From assembly GCF_001477495.1 (NCBI RefSeq), contig NZ_LDTF01000029.1:1-64000 (forward strand): a DNA stretch of 64,000 nt. Reading direction: 5' to 3'. Each line of letters begins with the position of its first letter. Position 1 is the stretch's first letter. Below, one piece after another: positions 8,599 to 20,236 of the stretch. Made by a program: the position numbers and the translations under genes. Below the pieces are notes generated by a model that saw nothing but the letters and a program-made list of their open reading frames with translations, searched no databases and was not told the origin of the DNA. The stretch is from Sphingomonas yabuuchiae (lineage in GTDB: Bacteria > Pseudomonadota > Alphaproteobacteria > Sphingomonadales > Sphingomonadaceae).

Positions 8599-10062
8599 TC
8601 AGAACAGCGCCCGAGCAGCCGCCAGCGACCAGGCGCCCAGCAGCGGGATTGCCAGATAGCCGACCGGCGAGACGAACAGCGCCGACAGGGCGATTAGGCC
8701 GCTCTCGACCGGCTCGATCTCGGCATTGGCCCAGGCACCGGCGGGCTCATCGAAGAACATCGTCTTGATGATGCGCAGGTAGTAATAGGCACCGATCACC
8801 GAGGCGACGACACCGATCACCGCCAGTGGGAACAGGCCCGCCGCGACCGCCGCATTGAACACCGCGAACTTGGCATAGAAGCCGAGCAGCGGCGGAATGC
8901 CCGCCACCGAGAACATGAAGAACGCCATCGCCCAGGCCAGCGCCGGACGCGTGCGCGACAGACCCGACAGGCTGGCGATCGACTCCAACGGATTGCCGTT
9001 CTCGTCCCGCATGCGGATGACGATCAGGAACGCACCCAGCGTCATGATGACGTAGATGGTCAGATAGGTCAGCACCGCCGCGACACCCTGCGCCGTACCC
9101 GCCGCCAGACCGATCAGCGCGAAGCCGACATTGTTGATCGACGAGTAAGCCAGCAGACGCTTGATGTTGGTCTGCCCGATCGCGGCCACGGCGCCCAGGA
9201 TGATCGACGCCAGCGCGGCGAAGGTGACGATCTGCTGCCACTGCTGTGCGGCCGAGCCCATCGCCTCGACGGCGACACGAACCGCCAGCGCCATCGCCGC
9301 GACCTTGGGGGCCGAGGCGAAGAAGGCCGTCACCGGGGTCGGCGCCCCTTCATAGACGTCCGGGGTCCACATGTGGAACGGCACCGCCGACATCTTGAAC
9401 GCCAGCCCGGCGAAGACGAACACCAGGCCGAACGTCAGGCCCAGCGAGCGCGTGCCAGCGGCGGCATCACGACCATAGGCCAGAGCGATCTGGGCGAAGT
9501 CGGTCGATCCCGAGAAGCCGTAAACCAGCGAGATGCCGTAAAGCAGAATGCCCGAGGCGAGCGCGCCGAGGACGAAATACTTCAGGCCCGCTTCGGCCGA
9601 TCGACCGTCGCGACGCATGAAGCTCGCCAGCACATAGGCCGAAAGGCTCTGCAGTTCGAGACCGACATACAGCGTCAGCAGGTCACCCGCCGACACCATC
9701 ATGCCCATGCCGACCGACGACAGCAGCATCAGGATGGGATATTCGGGACGCAGATCCTCACCCGGCGAGCGGGCGAAGAAGCGCGGCGCCATGATGATCG
9801 CCACCGCGGTCGCCAGATAGATCAGCACCTTGGCGAAACCGGCAAAGGCGTCGGCGCGGTACAGACCGCCAAAGGCGAGCCCGCCCGTGGTCGACGGACC
9901 GGCCAGAGCGACCATCGCCCCCGCCAGCACGAACACCGCCGCGATCGAAATGCCGCGCGTGGCGTTCGTCCCACCCCAGGCGGCGACGAGCATCAGCGCG
10001 ATCGCGCCGAGGGTCAGCACCAGCTCGGGCAGGACCATCAAAAGGTTCAACGAATAGCTCAT
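8599..10062 (-). CDS. nuoN: NADH-quinone oxidoreductase subunit N
   Basis: 487 residues, an antiporter-like membrane subunit of complex I with about 14 hydrophobic segments. SLSAYVLASFMRRDGRSAEA and the region ending KYFVLGALASGI hold the conserved glutamate/lysine machinery of the proton channel; FHMWTPDVYEGAPTPVTAFF is the family hallmark. It lies in the inner membrane next to NuoM and NuoK and pumps protons. ATG 10062 overlaps the nuoM stop (TGATG). It is the last gene of the 13-gene cluster and is followed by birA. Confidence 0.97.
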   Translation of the reverse strand: MSYSLNLLMVLPELVLTLGAIALMLVAAWGGTNATRGISIAAVFVLAGAMVALAGPSTTGGLAFGGLYRADAFAGFAKVLIYLATAVAIIMAPRFFARSPGEDLRPEYPILMLLSSVGMGMMVSAGDLLTLYVGLELQSLSAYVLASFMRRDGRSAEAGLKYFVLGALASGILLYGISLVYGFSGSTDFAQIALAYGRDAAAGTRSLGLTFGLVFVFAGLAFKMSAVPFHMWTPDVYEGAPTPVTAFFASAPKVAAMALAVRVAVEAMGSAAQQWQQIVTFAALASIILGAVAAIGQTNIKRLLAYSSINNVGFALIGLAAGTAQGVAAVLTYLTIYVIMTLGAFLIVIRMRDENGNPLESIASLSGLSRTRPALAWAMAFFMFSVAGIPPLLGFYAKFAVFNAAVAAGLFPLAVIGVVASVIGAYYYLRIIKTMFFDEPAGAWANAEIEPVESGLIALSALFVSPVGYLAIPLLGAWSLAAARALF

Positions 10063-11612
10063 CAGTGCGCCTCCCCGTGCGCAGCTTGGTGCTCAGGGGC
10101 ATGGGTGGTGGCGAGCGCGGGGTTACCGGCGGTCGGACGGCTGTCCGAACCGGGATTCGCCCGGTCGATCCGTTGCAGCAGAACCTGCACATCCTTGCGC
10201 ATCGGCGCCAGGAAGCTTTCCGGATAGACACCCATCCACAGCGTCACCGCCGCGATCGGAGCGAGCAGCCACAGCTCACGGCTCGACAGGTCGGGCATCG
10301 CCGCCACCTCGTCCGACTTGATCTCGCCATAAGCGACACGCCGGTAGAGATAGAGCATATAGGCCGCACCCAGGATGATGCCGGTGGTGCAGAGCAGCGC
10401 CGTCCAGGTCGACACCTGATAGGTGCCCATCAGCGACAGGAACTCGGCGACGAAGCCGCTGGTACCCGGCAGACCGATCGACGCCATGGTGAAGAACAGG
10501 AACAGCACGGCATATTTCGGCATGTTGATCGACAGGCCGCCGTAACGCGCGATCTCGCGGGTATGCAGCCGGTCGTAGATGACGCCGACGCACAGGAAGA
10601 GCGCGCCCGACACCAGACCGTGGCTGAGCATCATGATCATTGCGCCTTCGATGCCCTGCTGGTTGAAGGCATAAAGGCCGATGGTCACGATCGCCATGTG
10701 TGCGACCGACGAATAGGCAATCAGCTTCTTCATGTCGGACTGCACCAGCGCGACCAACGAGGCATAGATCACCGCCACCGCCGAGAGCGCGAAGATCAGC
10801 CAAGTCAGCTGCCCGCTCGCCTCCGGGAACATCGGCAGCAGGAAGCGCAGGAAGCCATAGCCGCCAAGCTTCAGCAGCACGCCCGCCAGGATGACCGAAC
10901 CCGCCGTCGGTGCCTGCACGTGCGCGTCGGGAAGCCAGGTGTGGACCGGCCACATCGGCATCTTGACCGCGAACGAGGCGAAGAAGGCGATCCACAACCA
11001 GGTCTGGACCGAGGCCGGGAAGTCATAGGCGAGAAGCGCCGGGATCGAGGTCGTACCCGCCGTGCGCGCCATATAGAGCATCGCGACGAACATAAGCAGC
11101 GAGCCGAGCAGCGTGTACAGGAAGAACTTGTACGACGCGTAGATGCGGTTCGCCCCGCCCCAGATACCGATGATCAGATACATCGGGATGAGGCCAGCCT
11201 CGAAGAAGACGTAGAAGAGGAACAGGTCTTGCGCCGCGAAGGTGCCGATCATCAGCACTTCGGTGAACAGGAACAGGCCCATATATTCCGGGACCCGCTT
11301 GTCGATCGCGCGCCAGCTGGCGCCGATGCAGATCGGCATCAGGAACACGCTGAGCATGATCAGCAGCAGCGCGAAACCGTCGATGCCGAGCGACCAGCCG
11401 AACGGGCCGAAGATGCCGGGGGCATGTTCGACGAACTGCCACTGGGCGCCGCCCACATCGAACTGCGTCCAAAGCACGATGCCCAGGGCGAAGTCGATCA
11501 GCGTGGCGGCGAGCGCCAGCAGGCGTGCCCCCTGCGCGGAGAGGAAAAGGCAGGCGATCGCGGCAACAGCCGGGACCGCCAGCATGACGGAGAGGATTGG
11601 GAAGCCCTGCAT
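10062..11612 (-). CDS. nuoM: NADH-quinone oxidoreductase subunit M
   Basis: 516 residues from ATG 11612; an in-frame GTG lies just upstream at 11615. It is an antiporter-like proton-pumping subunit with many membrane helices. FFEAGLIPMYLIIGIWGG contains the essential channel glutamate in helix 5; MPMWPVHTWLPDAHVQAPTA is the broken-helix signature with proton-channel residues. The C-terminus ends in a hydrophilic tail rich in H, P and A (about 485-516), longer than in many homologues. It starts only eight bases after the nuoL stop and overlaps nuoN at its end. Confidence 0.97.
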   Translation of the reverse strand: MQGFPILSVMLAVPAVAAIACLFLSAQGARLLALAATLIDFALGIVLWTQFDVGGAQWQFVEHAPGIFGPFGWSLGIDGFALLLIMLSVFLMPICIGASWRAIDKRVPEYMGLFLFTEVLMIGTFAAQDLFLFYVFFEAGLIPMYLIIGIWGGANRIYASYKFFLYTLLGSLLMFVAMLYMARTAGTTSIPALLAYDFPASVQTWLWIAFFASFAVKMPMWPVHTWLPDAHVQAPTAGSVILAGVLLKLGGYGFLRFLLPMFPEASGQLTWLIFALSAVAVIYASLVALVQSDMKKLIAYSSVAHMAIVTIGLYAFNQQGIEGAMIMMLSHGLVSGALFLCVGVIYDRLHTREIARYGGLSINMPKYAVLFLFFTMASIGLPGTSGFVAEFLSLMGTYQVSTWTALLCTTGIILGAAYMLYLYRRVAYGEIKSDEVAAMPDLSSRELWLLAPIAAVTLWMGVYPESFLAPMRKDVQVLLQRIDRANPGSDSRPTAGNPALATTHAPEHQAAHGEAH

Positions 11613-11619
11613 CACGCGA

Positions 11620-13728
11620 TCAACCCAAAATGGCCCAGGTGACGGCCGCGGTCAGGCCGATCAACATGACGAAGGCATAGCTGTAGAGGTATCCCGTCTG
11701 GAAGCGCGCCGCACCCTTGCTGCCGAGCTGGACGAGCCAGGCGACACCATTGGGGCCGAAGCGGTCGATCGTCTTCTCGTCGCCACGGTGCCACAGCAAC
11801 CGGCCGATCGCGAAGGCGGGGCGCACGAAGAGGAAATGGTAGATCTCGTCGAAATACCATTTGTTGAGGAGGAAGCGGTACAGGATGCGGAACTGGTCCG
11901 CGAACTTGGCCGGGAACTCCGGGGCGCGGATATAGGTCAGATACGCGGTCAGCAGACCGAGCAGCATCACCACCGTCGCCGACAGCTTCACCCACACCGG
12001 CACGCCATGCATCGAGTGCATCAGGTGCTCGTTGAAGGCGATCGCCCCCTTCCAATAGCTCTCGCCCGCTTCCGGCTCGATGAACCAGCCATGGAAGACG
12101 AAGCCCGCCGCGATCGCACCGATCGACAGGACGATCAGCGGGATAAGCATGACCAGCGGGCTCTCATGCGGATGATAGCCACCGGTGCCTTCCGGCACGT
12201 CGGTGTGACCAGCGCCATGCGTATGGGGCTCGCGACCGGCATCTTCCGAATGCGCGTCGTTATGATGCGCATCGTGAGCGTGGCCGTGCGCGTGATCGTC
12301 ATGGCCGTGGCCGTGCGCGTCATGGATCGCGTGCTGGATATGCTCCGACCCGGTCCAGCGCGGCTTGCCCCAGAAGGTCAGGAACATCAGACGCCACGAA
12401 TAGAAGCTGGTCAGCAGCGCGGCGATCACGCCAGCCCAGAAGGCGAAGCCCGAACCACCCGCATAGGCGACCTCGATGATCGCGTCCTTCGAGTGGAAGC
12501 CCGCGAAGCCGAACGCCATCGGATTGCCGAACAGAGCCGGGATACCGACGCCGGTGATCGCCAGCGTACCCATCATCATCGCCCAGAAGGTGAGCGGGAT
12601 GTGGCGACGCAGACCGCCATAATAGCGCATGTCCTGCTCATGGTGCATCGCATGGATGACCGAGCCCGCACCCAGGAACAGCAGCGCTTTGAAGAAGGCG
12701 TGCGTGAACAGGTGGAACATCGCCGCACCATAGGCGCCGACGCCGGCGGCGAAGAACATGTAGCCGAGCTGCGAACAGGTCGAATAGGCGATGACGCGCT
12801 TGATGTCGGTCTGCACCGTGCCGACGGTCGCGGCAAAGAAGCAGGTGCAGGCCCCGATCACGGTGATGACACCGAGCGCGGTCGGCGAGGTTTCGAACAT
12901 CGGCGACAGGCGGCACACCATGAACACGCCCGCGGTGACCATCGTCGCCGCGTGGATCAGCGCCGACACCGGGGTCGGGCCTTCCATCGCGTCCGGCAAC
13001 CAGGTGTGGAGGCCAAGCTGCGCCGACTTGCCCATCGCGCCGACGAACAGCAGCAGGCAAAGCACGGTCATTGTGTCGAACCGATAGCCCAGGAAGCCAA
13101 TGGTCGAGCCCGCCATGCCGGGGGCCGCCGCCAGGATCGCCGGGATCGAGACGGTCCCGAACACCAGGAAGGTGCCGAAGATGCCCAGCATGAAACCGAG
13201 GTCGCCAACGCGGTTGACGACGAACGCCTTGATCGCGGCCGCATTGGCCGAGGGCTTACGGAACCAGAAGCCGATCAGCAGGTAGGACGCGAGACCCACG
13301 CCTTCCCAGCCGAAGAACATCTGGACCAGATTGTCCGCCGTCACGAGCATCAGCATCGCGAAGGTGAAGAGGCAGAGATAGGCGAAGAAGCGCGGCTGAT
13401 CCGGCTCCTCGCTCATATAGCCCCAGCTATAGAGGTGAACGAGCGCCGAGACGCTGGTGATGACCACCAGCATGATCGCGGTCAGCGAGTCGACGCGCAA
13501 CGCCCAGTCGACCGACATGGTGCCACTGGTGATCCAGTGGAGCACCGGCGTGACGGTGGCGACATTGGCACCCGACAAATAGCCGATGAAGATCGGCCAT
13601 GAGAGGGCACAGGAAATGAACAGCGCGCCGGTCGTGACGACCTTGGCGGGCACGTTCCCGATGGCCTTGTTGCCGAACCCCGCAATGGCGGCGGCCAGCA
13701 ACGGCAGGAAGACGATAGCGAGGATCAA
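11620..13728 (-). CDS. nuoL: NADH-quinone oxidoreductase subunit L with histidine-rich insertion
   Basis: 702 residues, the distal proton-pumping subunit with the long lateral helix. Hallmarks are [18 protein letters not shown] (channel Glu), [20 protein letters not shown] (broken helix) and [13 protein letters not shown]. Between [10 protein letters not shown] and [10 protein letters not shown] (about residues 463-523) there is a hydrophilic insert with many histidines, alternating H with D, G and A, which is not part of the standard fold. The start is TTG at 13728 with AGGGG about 8 bases upstream, right after the nuoK stop. The C-terminal helix region is complete, so the gene is intact. 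Confidence 0.97.
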   Translation of the reverse strand: MILAIVFLPLLAAAIAGFGNKAIGNVPAKVVTTGALFISCALSWPIFIGYLSGANVATVTPVLHWITSGTMSVDWALRVDSLTAIMLVVITSVSALVHLYSWGYMSEEPDQPRFFAYLCLFTFAMLMLVTADNLVQMFFGWEGVGLASYLLIGFWFRKPSANAAAIKAFVVNRVGDLGFMLGIFGTFLVFGTVSIPAILAAAPGMAGSTIGFLGYRFDTMTVLCLLLFVGAMGKSAQLGLHTWLPDAMEGPTPVSALIHAATMVTAGVFMVCRLSPMFETSPTALGVITVIGACTCFFAATVGTVQTDIKRVIAYSTCSQLGYMFFAAGVGAYGAAMFHLFTHAFFKALLFLGAGSVIHAMHHEQDMRYYGGLRRHIPLTFWAMMMGTLAITGVGIPALFGNPMAFGFAGFHSKDAIIEVAYAGGSGFAFWAGVIAALLTSFYSWRLMFLTFWGKPRWTGSEHIQHAIHDAHGHGHDDHAHGHAHDAHHNDAHSEDAGREPHTHGAGHTDVPEGTGGYHPHESPLVMLIPLIVLSIGAIAAGFVFHGWFIEPEAGESYWKGAIAFNEHLMHSMHGVPVWVKLSATVVMLLGLLTAYLTYIRAPEFPAKFADQFRILYRFLLNKWYFDEIYHFLFVRPAFAIGRLLWHRGDEKTIDRFGPNGVAWLVQLGSKGAARFQTGYLYSYAFVMLIGLTAAVTWAILG

Positions 13729-13733
13729 CCCGA

Positions 13734-14042
13734 TTACCCCTTCATCCGGTTGACGTCGTCGACCGCGATGGTGCCGCGGCCACGGAAATAGATGACCAGG
13801 ATCGCCAGACCGATCGCCGATTCACCGGCGGCCACGGTCAGCACGAACATGGCGAAGACCTGCCCCACCAGATCCTGAAGCGCGGCCGAGAAGGCGACGA
13901 GGTTCAGGTTCACGGCGAGCAGGATGAGCTCGATCGCCATGAGGATGACGATCAGGTTCTTCCGGTTGAGGAAGATACCCAGCACCCCCATGGTGAACAG
14001 GATCGCTGCAACGACCAGATAATGGACGAGACCGATCGTCAC
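13734..14042 (-). CDS. nuoK: NADH-quinone oxidoreductase subunit K
   Basis: 102 residues with three hydrophobic helices, the normal length. Two membrane glutamates of the proton path are visible in [13 protein letters not shown] and [20 protein letters not shown]. It sits in the membrane arm between NuoJ and NuoN. The GTG start at 14042 overlaps the nuoJ stop in a 4-base GTGA, and the stop lies five bases before the nuoL TTG. Confidence 0.97.
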   Translation of the reverse strand: MTIGLVHYLVVAAILFTMGVLGIFLNRKNLIVILMAIELILLAVNLNLVAFSAALQDLVGQVFAMFVLTVAAGESAIGLAILVIYFRGRGTIAVDDVNRMKG

Positions 14043-14650
14043 AGTTCCACCCCCTGCCCGATGGGCTGATTGATGTTGCGGATCGCCTCATGCGGCTGAC
14101 GCGCATTCTGCTTGGCGATGTTCTGCGGACGGACGCCGCCCCGCTTGCGATGGGTGAGCACGATCGCGCCGATCATCGCGACGAGCAGGACAAGGCCCGC
14201 GCCTTCGAAGATGAACAGATAGCGCGTGTACAGCAGGTTGCCGATCGCCTGGATGTTGGACACCTCCGGCGCGATCGGGGCCGCACGGGCCGCCAACTGC
14301 ACGCCACCGACGCTCCAGGCCTGGAAGGCGATGATGACCTCGGCCAGCAGGGCGACGGCGAGTGCCAGGCCCAGCGGCAGATAGCGCGCAAAGCCCGCCC
14401 GCATCGCCGCGACCTCGATATCGAGCATCATGACGACGAAGAGGAACAAGACCGCGACCGCGCCCACATAGACGATGACGAGCAGCATCGCGATGAACTC
14501 GGCCCCGCACAGCACCATGAGGCCCGCGGCGTTAAAGAACGCCAGGATCAGCCACATGACCGAGTGCACCGGATTGCGCGACGCGATCGTGAGCCCTGCG
14601 GACACGATCACCACGGTCGCGAAAATATAGAAGGCGATAGCCTGTATCAC
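14039..14650 (-). CDS. nuoJ: NADH-quinone oxidoreductase subunit J
   Basis: 203 residues with five hydrophobic helices. [20 protein letters not shown] contains the VYVGA motif of helix 3, whose pi-bulge is important for coupling in complex I. The C-terminal tail (about 165-203) is hydrophilic. The start at 14650 is GTG, 49 bp downstream of nuoI; this is the longest gap inside the cluster but holds no obvious terminator. It overlaps nuoK by four bases. Confidence 0.96.
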   Translation of the reverse strand: MIQAIAFYIFATVVIVSAGLTIASRNPVHSVMWLILAFFNAAGLMVLCGAEFIAMLLVIVYVGAVAVLFLFVVMMLDIEVAAMRAGFARYLPLGLALAVALLAEVIIAFQAWSVGGVQLAARAAPIAPEVSNIQAIGNLLYTRYLFIFEGAGLVLLVAMIGAIVLTHRKRGGVRPQNIAKQNARQPHEAIRNINQPIGQGVEL

Positions 14651-14699
14651 TGCCTGTCAGGCCCCTTTTCTGTCCGCCCCGAACCGTTGGTCGCGGGCT

Positions 14700-15185
14700 T
14701 TAACGGTACGGCGCATCGGCGGCAAGGTTCGCCGCGATCGCGCTTTCCCAGCGGTCACCGTTATCGAGCAACTTCGACTTGTCGTAGATCAGCTCTTCGC
14801 GGGTCTCGGTCGAAAATTCGAAGTTCGGACCCTCGACGATGGCATCGACCGGGCAAGCCTCCTGGCACAGCCCGCAATAGATGCACTTGGTCATGTCGAT
14901 GTCGTAGCGCGTCGTGCGGCGGCTGCCGTCGTCGCGGGGTTCCGCCTCGATCGTGATCGCCTGGGCGGGGCAGATCGCCTCGCACAGCTTGCACGCGATG
15001 CACCGCTCCTCGCCATTGGGATAGCGACGCAGCGCGTGCTCACCCCGGAAGCGCGGAGAGATGGGGTTCTTCTCGAACGGATAGTTGATCGTCGCCTTCG
15101 GCTTGAAGAAGTAGCGAAGGGTCAGCGCATGGCCCTTCACGAACTCCCACAGCGTAAAAGCCTTGACGTACTGAGCGACGCTCAT
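14700..15185 (-). CDS. nuoI: NADH-quinone oxidoreductase subunit I (two 4Fe-4S ferredoxin)
   Basis: 161 residues from ATG 15185. Two ferredoxin motifs, [12 protein letters not shown] and [12 protein letters not shown], hold clusters N6a and N6b, which pass electrons towards NuoB. The N-terminal amphipathic segment ([20 protein letters not shown]) anchors it to the membrane surface. The start is fixed by the 4-base ATGA overlap with the nuoH stop and by the family N-terminus; the reading frame stays open further upstream, but that part overlaps nuoH and is not protein-like. Confidence 0.97.
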   Translation of the reverse strand: MSVAQYVKAFTLWEFVKGHALTLRYFFKPKATINYPFEKNPISPRFRGEHALRRYPNGEERCIACKLCEAICPAQAITIEAEPRDDGSRRTTRYDIDMTKCIYCGLCQEACPVDAIVEGPNFEFSTETREELIYDKSKLLDNGDRWESAIAANLAADAPYR

Positions 15186-16237
15186 GCCGGAACTCCCACG
15201 CGCGCATACATCAGCACGCCAGACACCAAGAATACCCAGAACAGCGACACCGGCAGGAACACCTTCCAGCCCAGCCGCATCAGCTGGTCGTACCGGTAAC
15301 GCGGTACGGTCGCCTTCACCCAGGAAAAGACGAAGAAGAAGAAGCACATCTTCAGCAGCAGCCAGACGATGCCCGGCACGACATAGAGCGGCGCCCAGTC
15401 GAACGGCGGCAGATAGCCACCCCAGAACAGGATCGCGTTCAGCGCGCACATTAGGATGACGTTGGCATATTCGCCCAGCCAGAACAGCGCGAACGACATC
15501 GAGCTGTATTCGGTCTGGTAACCCGCGACGAGCTCCGACTCCGCTTCGGTCAGGTCGAACGGCGCGCGCTGCGTCTCGGCCAGCGCCGAGATGAAGAACA
15601 TCACCGCCATCGGGAAGAGCAGCGGGTTGAGGAAGAAGCCGTTGACCGGAATCCCCAGCACGCTCTTCTGCGCCTCGACGATGTCGGTCAGGTTGAAGCT
15701 GCCCGACCACATCACGACCGAGATCAGGATGAAGCCGATCGCGACTTCATAGGACACCATCTGCGCGGCCGCACGAAGCGCCGAGTAGAAGGGATATTTC
15801 GAGTTCGACGCCCAGCCCGACAGGATCACGCCGTACACACCCAGCGACGAGGCCGCGAGCACATAGAGCAGGCCGACATTGATGTTGGCGACGACCACGC
15901 CCGGCTGGAACGGCACCACCGCCCAGACGATCAGCGCGACCGTGAAGGTGATGATCGGCGCCAACAGGAACAGCCCGCGATTGGCGGCCGAGGGAACGAT
16001 GGTTTCCTGAAGGAAGACCTTCAGGCCGTCGGCAAAGGACTGGAGCAGACCGAAGGGGCCGACCACGTTCGGACCCCGGCGCAGCGCCATCGCCGCCCAG
16101 ATCTTGCGGTCGACATAGATGACCATTGCGACGGCCAGCATCAGCGGCAGCGCGATCGCCAGGATCCCGACCAACGTCGCGATCGTCCAGGCCCAGCCAT
16201 AAGGAAGGCCGAGCGTCGTGTTGAAAAACGCGGTCAC
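15182..16237 (-). CDS. nuoH: NADH-quinone oxidoreductase subunit H
   Basis: 351 residues, the ND1-type subunit that forms the quinone chamber with NuoB and Nuo[21 protein letters not shown] is the family signature; [20 protein letters not shown] is the conserved glutamate-rich loop facing quinone, and [19 protein letters not shown] follows in order. About eight hydrophobic helices are visible. The GTG start at 16237 overlaps the nuoG stop (GTGA), and the stop overlaps nuoI (ATGA). Confidence 0.97.
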   Translation of the reverse strand: MTAFFNTTLGLPYGWAWTIATLVGILAIALPLMLAVAMVIYVDRKIWAAMALRRGPNVVGPFGLLQSFADGLKVFLQETIVPSAANRGLFLLAPIITFTVALIVWAVVPFQPGVVVANINVGLLYVLAASSLGVYGVILSGWASNSKYPFYSALRAAAQMVSYEVAIGFILISVVMWSGSFNLTDIVEAQKSVLGIPVNGFFLNPLLFPMAVMFFISALAETQRAPFDLTEAESELVAGYQTEYSSMSFALFWLGEYANVILMCALNAILFWGGYLPPFDWAPLYVVPGIVWLLLKMCFFFFVFSWVKATVPRYRYDQLMRLGWKVFLPVSLFWVFLVSGVLMYARVGVPA

Positions 16238-18252
16238 TCCGCTGCCTCCGCATAGCTCTCACCATGGACCAGTTCGGCCGAGCAGCGCTGCATCGTCGGG
16301 CTGGCGCGGCAGATCGCGTTGGTGAGGTAGAAGTCCTTGATCGGATAACCATCCATTGTGCCGGACGCGGTCGCGTTCAGCGACGGCGCGGCCCAGTCGA
16401 AGGTCACAAGGCCGACCTGGCCCAGCGCCGGAACCTCGGCCGCCATCGCGGCGCGCAGCTCTTCCAGCGTATCGAACGGCAGGGTCTGGCCGAGCACTTC
16501 GGACAGCGCGCGGAAGATCGTCCAGTCGTCGCGCGCGTCGCCCGGTGCGAACACCGCACGGTCGCCGCGCTGCACCCGGCCTTCCAGATTGACCCAGGTG
16601 CCCGACTTCTCGGCAAAGGTCGCGCCCGGCAGGATGACATCGGCGTGATGCGCACCCTTGTCGCCGTGATGGCCGACGAACACCTTGAAGCTGTTGCCGA
16701 ACTTGGCGAAGTCGACCTCGTCGGCGCCCAGGAAGAAGGCGAGCTTCGGTGCGGCCGCGACCACGTCCGCGATGCCGCCCTTTTGCGCGTAACCGAGCAT
16801 CAGACCGCCCATGCGCGCCGCCGCCATGTGAACGACATTATAACCGTTCCAGGCCGAACCGTCCTCCAGCGTGCGGACCAGATTGAACTGGTCGACCAGC
16901 TTCAGGCTCGCGCCGTGCGCGCCCTTCAGCGCCCCGCCACCGACGATCACCATCGGACGCGCAGCATTGCCGAACAGCTCGGTTACCGCCTCGGGCAGGT
17001 TGCCCAGTGCCGACAGGTCGGCGCCCAGCCACTCGACCTTGTAGGTCAGATCGGTTTCGGGGCCGATCGCGAAGACCTTGGCGCCCTTCTTGATCGCCTT
17101 GCGGATGCGGGTGTTCACCAGCGGCGCTTCCCAGCGCAGATTGGTGCCGATCAGCAGGATCGCATCGGCCTGCTCGACGCCCGCGATGGTCGTGTTGAAG
17201 TTGACGGCGGCCAGGCTCGACGTGTCATAGTCCATGCCGGTCTGACGACCTTCGAGCAGGGTCGAACCCATCTTGACCAGCAGCGCCTTGGCGGCGAACA
17301 TCGTCTCGCAATCGACCAGATCGCCGGCGATCGCGGCCACGCTCGAACCCGCGTTCACGTCACGGATCGCGGCGAAAGCCTCGTCCCAGGTGGCGGGCAC
17401 CAGCTTGCCGTCGCGGCGGATGAACGGACGGTCGAGGCGACGACGGACCAGACCGTCGATCGCGTGACGCGTCTTGTCGCTCGCCCACTCCTCGTTCACC
17501 TCGTCGTTGATGCGCGGCACGCAGCGCAGCACCTGGCGACCCCGGCTGTCGAGGCGGATATTGGTGCCGACCGCGTCCATCACGTCGATGGCGAGCGTCT
17601 TCTTCAGCTCCCACGGACGGGCCTCGAACGCATAGGGCTTGGACGTCAGCGCGCCCACCGGGCACAGGTCGACGACATTGCCCGACAGCTCGCTCGACAC
17701 GGCCTGTTCGAGATACGATGTGATCTGCATATTCTCGCCGCGATAGATCGCGCCGATTTCCTCCACGCCCGCGACCTCTTCGGCGAAACGGACGCAGCGG
17801 GTGCACTGGATGCAGCGGGTCATGACCGTCTTGACGATCGGACCCATATATTTCTCGGTGACGGCCCGCTTGTTCTCGTCATAGCGGCTATGGCCCTTGC
17901 CATAGGCCATGGACTGATCCTGCAGATCGCACTCGCCGCCCTGATCGCAGATCGGGCAGTCCAGCGGGTGGTTGATGAGCAGGAATTCCATCACGCCTTC
18001 GCGCGCGGCCTTCACCATCGGGGTGGTGGTAAAGATTTCCTGATTGTCCGCCGCCGGAAGCGCGCAAGACGCCTGCGGCTTGGGGGGGCCAGGCTTCACC
18101 TCGACCAGGCACATGCGGCAATTGCCCGCGATGGACAGCCGCTCATGATAGCAGAAGCGCGGGATTTCCTTGCCCGCCAGCTCACAGGCCTGGAGCACAG
18201 TAGCGCCCTGCGGCACCTCGATCTCGACGCCGTCGACTTTGACCTTAGGCAT
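16234..18252 (-). CDS. nuoG: NADH-quinone oxidoreductase subunit G
   Basis: 672 residues, the shorter alphaproteobacterial/mitochondrial-type subunit (75-kDa homologue). The N-terminal 2Fe-2S domain has [15 protein letters not shown]; then [20 protein letters not shown] (His/Cys-ligated N5 region) and [15 protein letters not shown] plus a later CPVGAL for N4. A molybdopterin-oxidoreductase-like domain follows from about residue 220 without cofactor function. It sits in the peripheral arm and relays electrons from NuoF/E to NuoI. ATG 18252 overlaps the nuoF stop in TAATG; the open frame upstream belongs to overlap with nuoF. Confidence 0.97.
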   Translation of the reverse strand: MPKVKVDGVEIEVPQGATVLQACELAGKEIPRFCYHERLSIAGNCRMCLVEVKPGPPKPQASCALPAADNQEIFTTTPMVKAAREGVMEFLLINHPLDCPICDQGGECDLQDQSMAYGKGHSRYDENKRAVTEKYMGPIVKTVMTRCIQCTRCVRFAEEVAGVEEIGAIYRGENMQITSYLEQAVSSELSGNVVDLCPVGALTSKPYAFEARPWELKKTLAIDVMDAVGTNIRLDSRGRQVLRCVPRINDEVNEEWASDKTRHAIDGLVRRRLDRPFIRRDGKLVPATWDEAFAAIRDVNAGSSVAAIAGDLVDCETMFAAKALLVKMGSTLLEGRQTGMDYDTSSLAAVNFNTTIAGVEQADAILLIGTNLRWEAPLVNTRIRKAIKKGAKVFAIGPETDLTYKVEWLGADLSALGNLPEAVTELFGNAARPMVIVGGGALKGAHGASLKLVDQFNLVRTLEDGSAWNGYNVVHMAAARMGGLMLGYAQKGGIADVVAAAPKLAFFLGADEVDFAKFGNSFKVFVGHHGDKGAHHADVILPGATFAEKSGTWVNLEGRVQRGDRAVFAPGDARDDWTIFRALSEVLGQTLPFDTLEELRAAMAAEVPALGQVGLVTFDWAAPSLNATASGTMDGYPIKDFYLTNAICRASPTMQRCSAELVHGESYAEAAE

Positions 18253-19562
18253 TATTCGGCAGCTTCCATCATCGGGGCGTTGCCGCCCGTCTCGCCTTTG
18301 CGTTCGCGAATGCGGCGTTCCATCTCCGGGCGGAAGTGGCGGATCAGGCCCTGGATCGGCCAGGCCGCCGCGTCGCCCAGCGCGCAGATGGTGTGGCCTT
18401 CGACCTGCTTCGTCACCTGGAACAGCGTGTCGATCTCGGCCACATCGGCATCGCCGGTGCGCATCCGCTCCATCACGCGCCACATCCAGCCGGTGCCTTC
18501 ACGGCACGGCGTGCACTGGCCGCAGCTCTCATGCTTGTAGAAATAGGACAGGCGGCTGATCGCGCGGACGATGTCGGTCGACTTGTCCATGACGATGACG
18601 GCCGCCGTGCCGAGGCCCGATCCGACCGCCTTCAGGCCGTCGAAATCCATCGGCGCGTCCATGATCTCGGCGGCGGGCACCAAAGGCACCGACGAACCGC
18701 CCGGGATCACCGCGAGCAGATTGTCCCAGCCGCCACGGATACCGCCGCAATGCTTCTCGATCAGCTCACGGAAGCTGATCGACATGCTTTCCTCGACCAC
18801 GCAGGGGCGATCGACATGGCCGGAGATCTGGAAGAGCTTGGTGCCCTTGTTGTTCTCGCGCCCGAAGGACGAGAACCACTCGGCGCCGCGACGCAGGATC
18901 GTCGGCGCGACCGCGATCGACTCGACGTTGTTGACCGTCGTCGGGCAGCCATAAAGGCCCGCACCCGCCGGGAAAGGCGGCTTCAGGCGCGGCTGGCCCT
19001 TCTTGCCCTCCAAGCTTTCGATCATCGCGGTCTCTTCGCCGCAGATATAGGCGCCCGCACCACGATGGACGAAGACGTCGAAGTCATAGCCCGAGCCGCA
19101 GGCATTCTTGCCCAGGAAGCCCCGGTCATAGGCCTCGGCGACCGCCGCGAACAGCGTTTCGGCCTCGCGGATATATTCGCCGCGGATATAGATATAGGCC
19201 GCGCGCGCGCGCATCGCGAAGCCCGCGACCAGCGCACCCTCGATCAGCTTGTGCGGATCGTGGCGGATGATCTCGCGGTCCTTGCACGAACCAGGCTCGG
19301 ACTCGTCGGCGTTGATGACCAGGAAGCTCGGCCGGTCGGGGCGCGGTTCCTTGGGCATGAAGCTCCACTTCATGCCGGTCGGGAAGCCCGCACCGCCGCG
19401 CCCGCGCAGACCCGACGCCTTGATGACGTCGATGATCTTGTCCTGGCCCAGCTCGAGCAGCGCCTTGGTATTGTCCCAATCGCCGCGCTTCATCGCCGCG
19501 TCGACGTTCCACGGCTGATAGCCGTAGAGATTGGTGAAAATGCGGTCCTTGTCAGCGAGCAT
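18252..19562 (-). CDS. nuoF: NADH-quinone oxidoreductase subunit F (NADH- and FMN-binding)
   Basis: 436 residues. [20 protein letters not shown] is the NADH/FMN glycine-rich loop; [15 protein letters not shown] and [10 protein letters not shown] mark the FMN site; [16 protein letters not shown] supplies the cysteines of the 4Fe-4S cluster N3. It is the electron entry point that oxidises NADH. ATG 19562 is embedded in the TAATG junction with nuoE, and the stop overlaps nuoG in the same way. Confidence 0.97.
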   Translation of the reverse strand: MLADKDRIFTNLYGYQPWNVDAAMKRGDWDNTKALLELGQDKIIDVIKASGLRGRGGAGFPTGMKWSFMPKEPRPDRPSFLVINADESEPGSCKDREIIRHDPHKLIEGALVAGFAMRARAAYIYIRGEYIREAETLFAAVAEAYDRGFLGKNACGSGYDFDVFVHRGAGAYICGEETAMIESLEGKKGQPRLKPPFPAGAGLYGCPTTVNNVESIAVAPTILRRGAEWFSSFGRENNKGTKLFQISGHVDRPCVVEESMSISFRELIEKHCGGIRGGWDNLLAVIPGGSSVPLVPAAEIMDAPMDFDGLKAVGSGLGTAAVIVMDKSTDIVRAISRLSYFYKHESCGQCTPCREGTGWMWRVMERMRTGDADVAEIDTLFQVTKQVEGHTICALGDAAAWPIQGLIRHFRPEMERRIRERKGETGGNAPMMEAAE

Positions 19563-20236
19563 TATGCGCCCCACTCCCCGCGATAGTCGTGATTGTCGCC
19601 GACCATGGCGGTCAGCGTGGTCGGACCGCCGATCGGCTCGACCGTGTGGCGACCCGGCTCCTGCGTGCCGGTCTTGGGGCTCTCGCCCCGCGCCAGCGCT
19701 TCCAGGATCGTGACCGTGCGGTCGTAATCCAGATCCTCGTAATTGTCGTCGTTGATCTGGACCATCGGTGCCGACGCACAATTGCCCATGCACTCGACTT
19801 CGGTCAGCGTGAACATGCCATCGGGCGTGGTCTTGCCCTTGATCAGACCCTTGTTCTTGCACGCCGCCAGCACATCGTCCGACCCGCGCAGCATGCACGG
19901 CGTCGTGCCGCACACCTGGACGTGATAGCGACCGACCGGCGCGAGGTTGAACATCGTGTAGAAGGTCGCGACCTCGTAGATGCGCATGTACGCGACACCC
20001 AGCTGACGCGCGACGAACTCGATCACCGGAACCGGCAGCCAGCCTTGCGTCTGCGTCTCGGCACCCACCTGGCGCTGGGCCAGATCGAGGAACGGGATCG
20101 AGCAGGACTGTTCGCGGCCCTTCGGATAGCGCGCGAGGATCTCGTTCGCCTTCTTCTGGTTCTCGTCGGTCCAGGCGAAATTGCCCCAGCGGGCGCGGAC
20201 TTCCGCCTCGTCGGGGATGTTGGGTGCGTCAGCCAT
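19562..20236 (-). CDS. nuoE: NADH-quinone oxidoreductase subunit E (2Fe-2S)
   Basis: 224 residues. A helical N-terminal part is followed by a thioredoxin-like 2Fe-2S domain with [10 protein letters not shown] and [11 protein letters not shown], whose four cysteines ligate cluster N1a. A tail after about residue 175 ([19 protein letters not shown] and following) extends beyond the E. coli form, as is common in alphaproteobacteria. It pairs with NuoF in the NADH dehydrogenase module. ATG 20236 overlaps the nuoD stop in TAATG. Confidence 0.97.
   Translation of the reverse strand: MADAPNIPDEAEVRARWGNFAWTDENQKKANEILARYPKGREQSCSIPFLDLAQRQVGAETQTQGWLPVPVIEFVARQLGVAYMRIYEVATFYTMFNLAPVGRYHVQVCGTTPCMLRGSDDVLAACKNKGLIKGKTTPDGMFTLTEVECMGNCASAPMVQINDDNYEDLDYDRTVTILEALARGESPKTGTQEPGRHTVEPIGGPTTLTAMVGDNHDYRGEWGA

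Noticed and set aside
15186..15710. Open frame extending nuoI upstream by 175 codons, and similar extensions of nuoG, nuoF, nuoB, nuoC and the MOSC gene
   Set aside because: The extensions overlap upstream genes and lack family similarity; the start codons at the overlap junctions fit the families.
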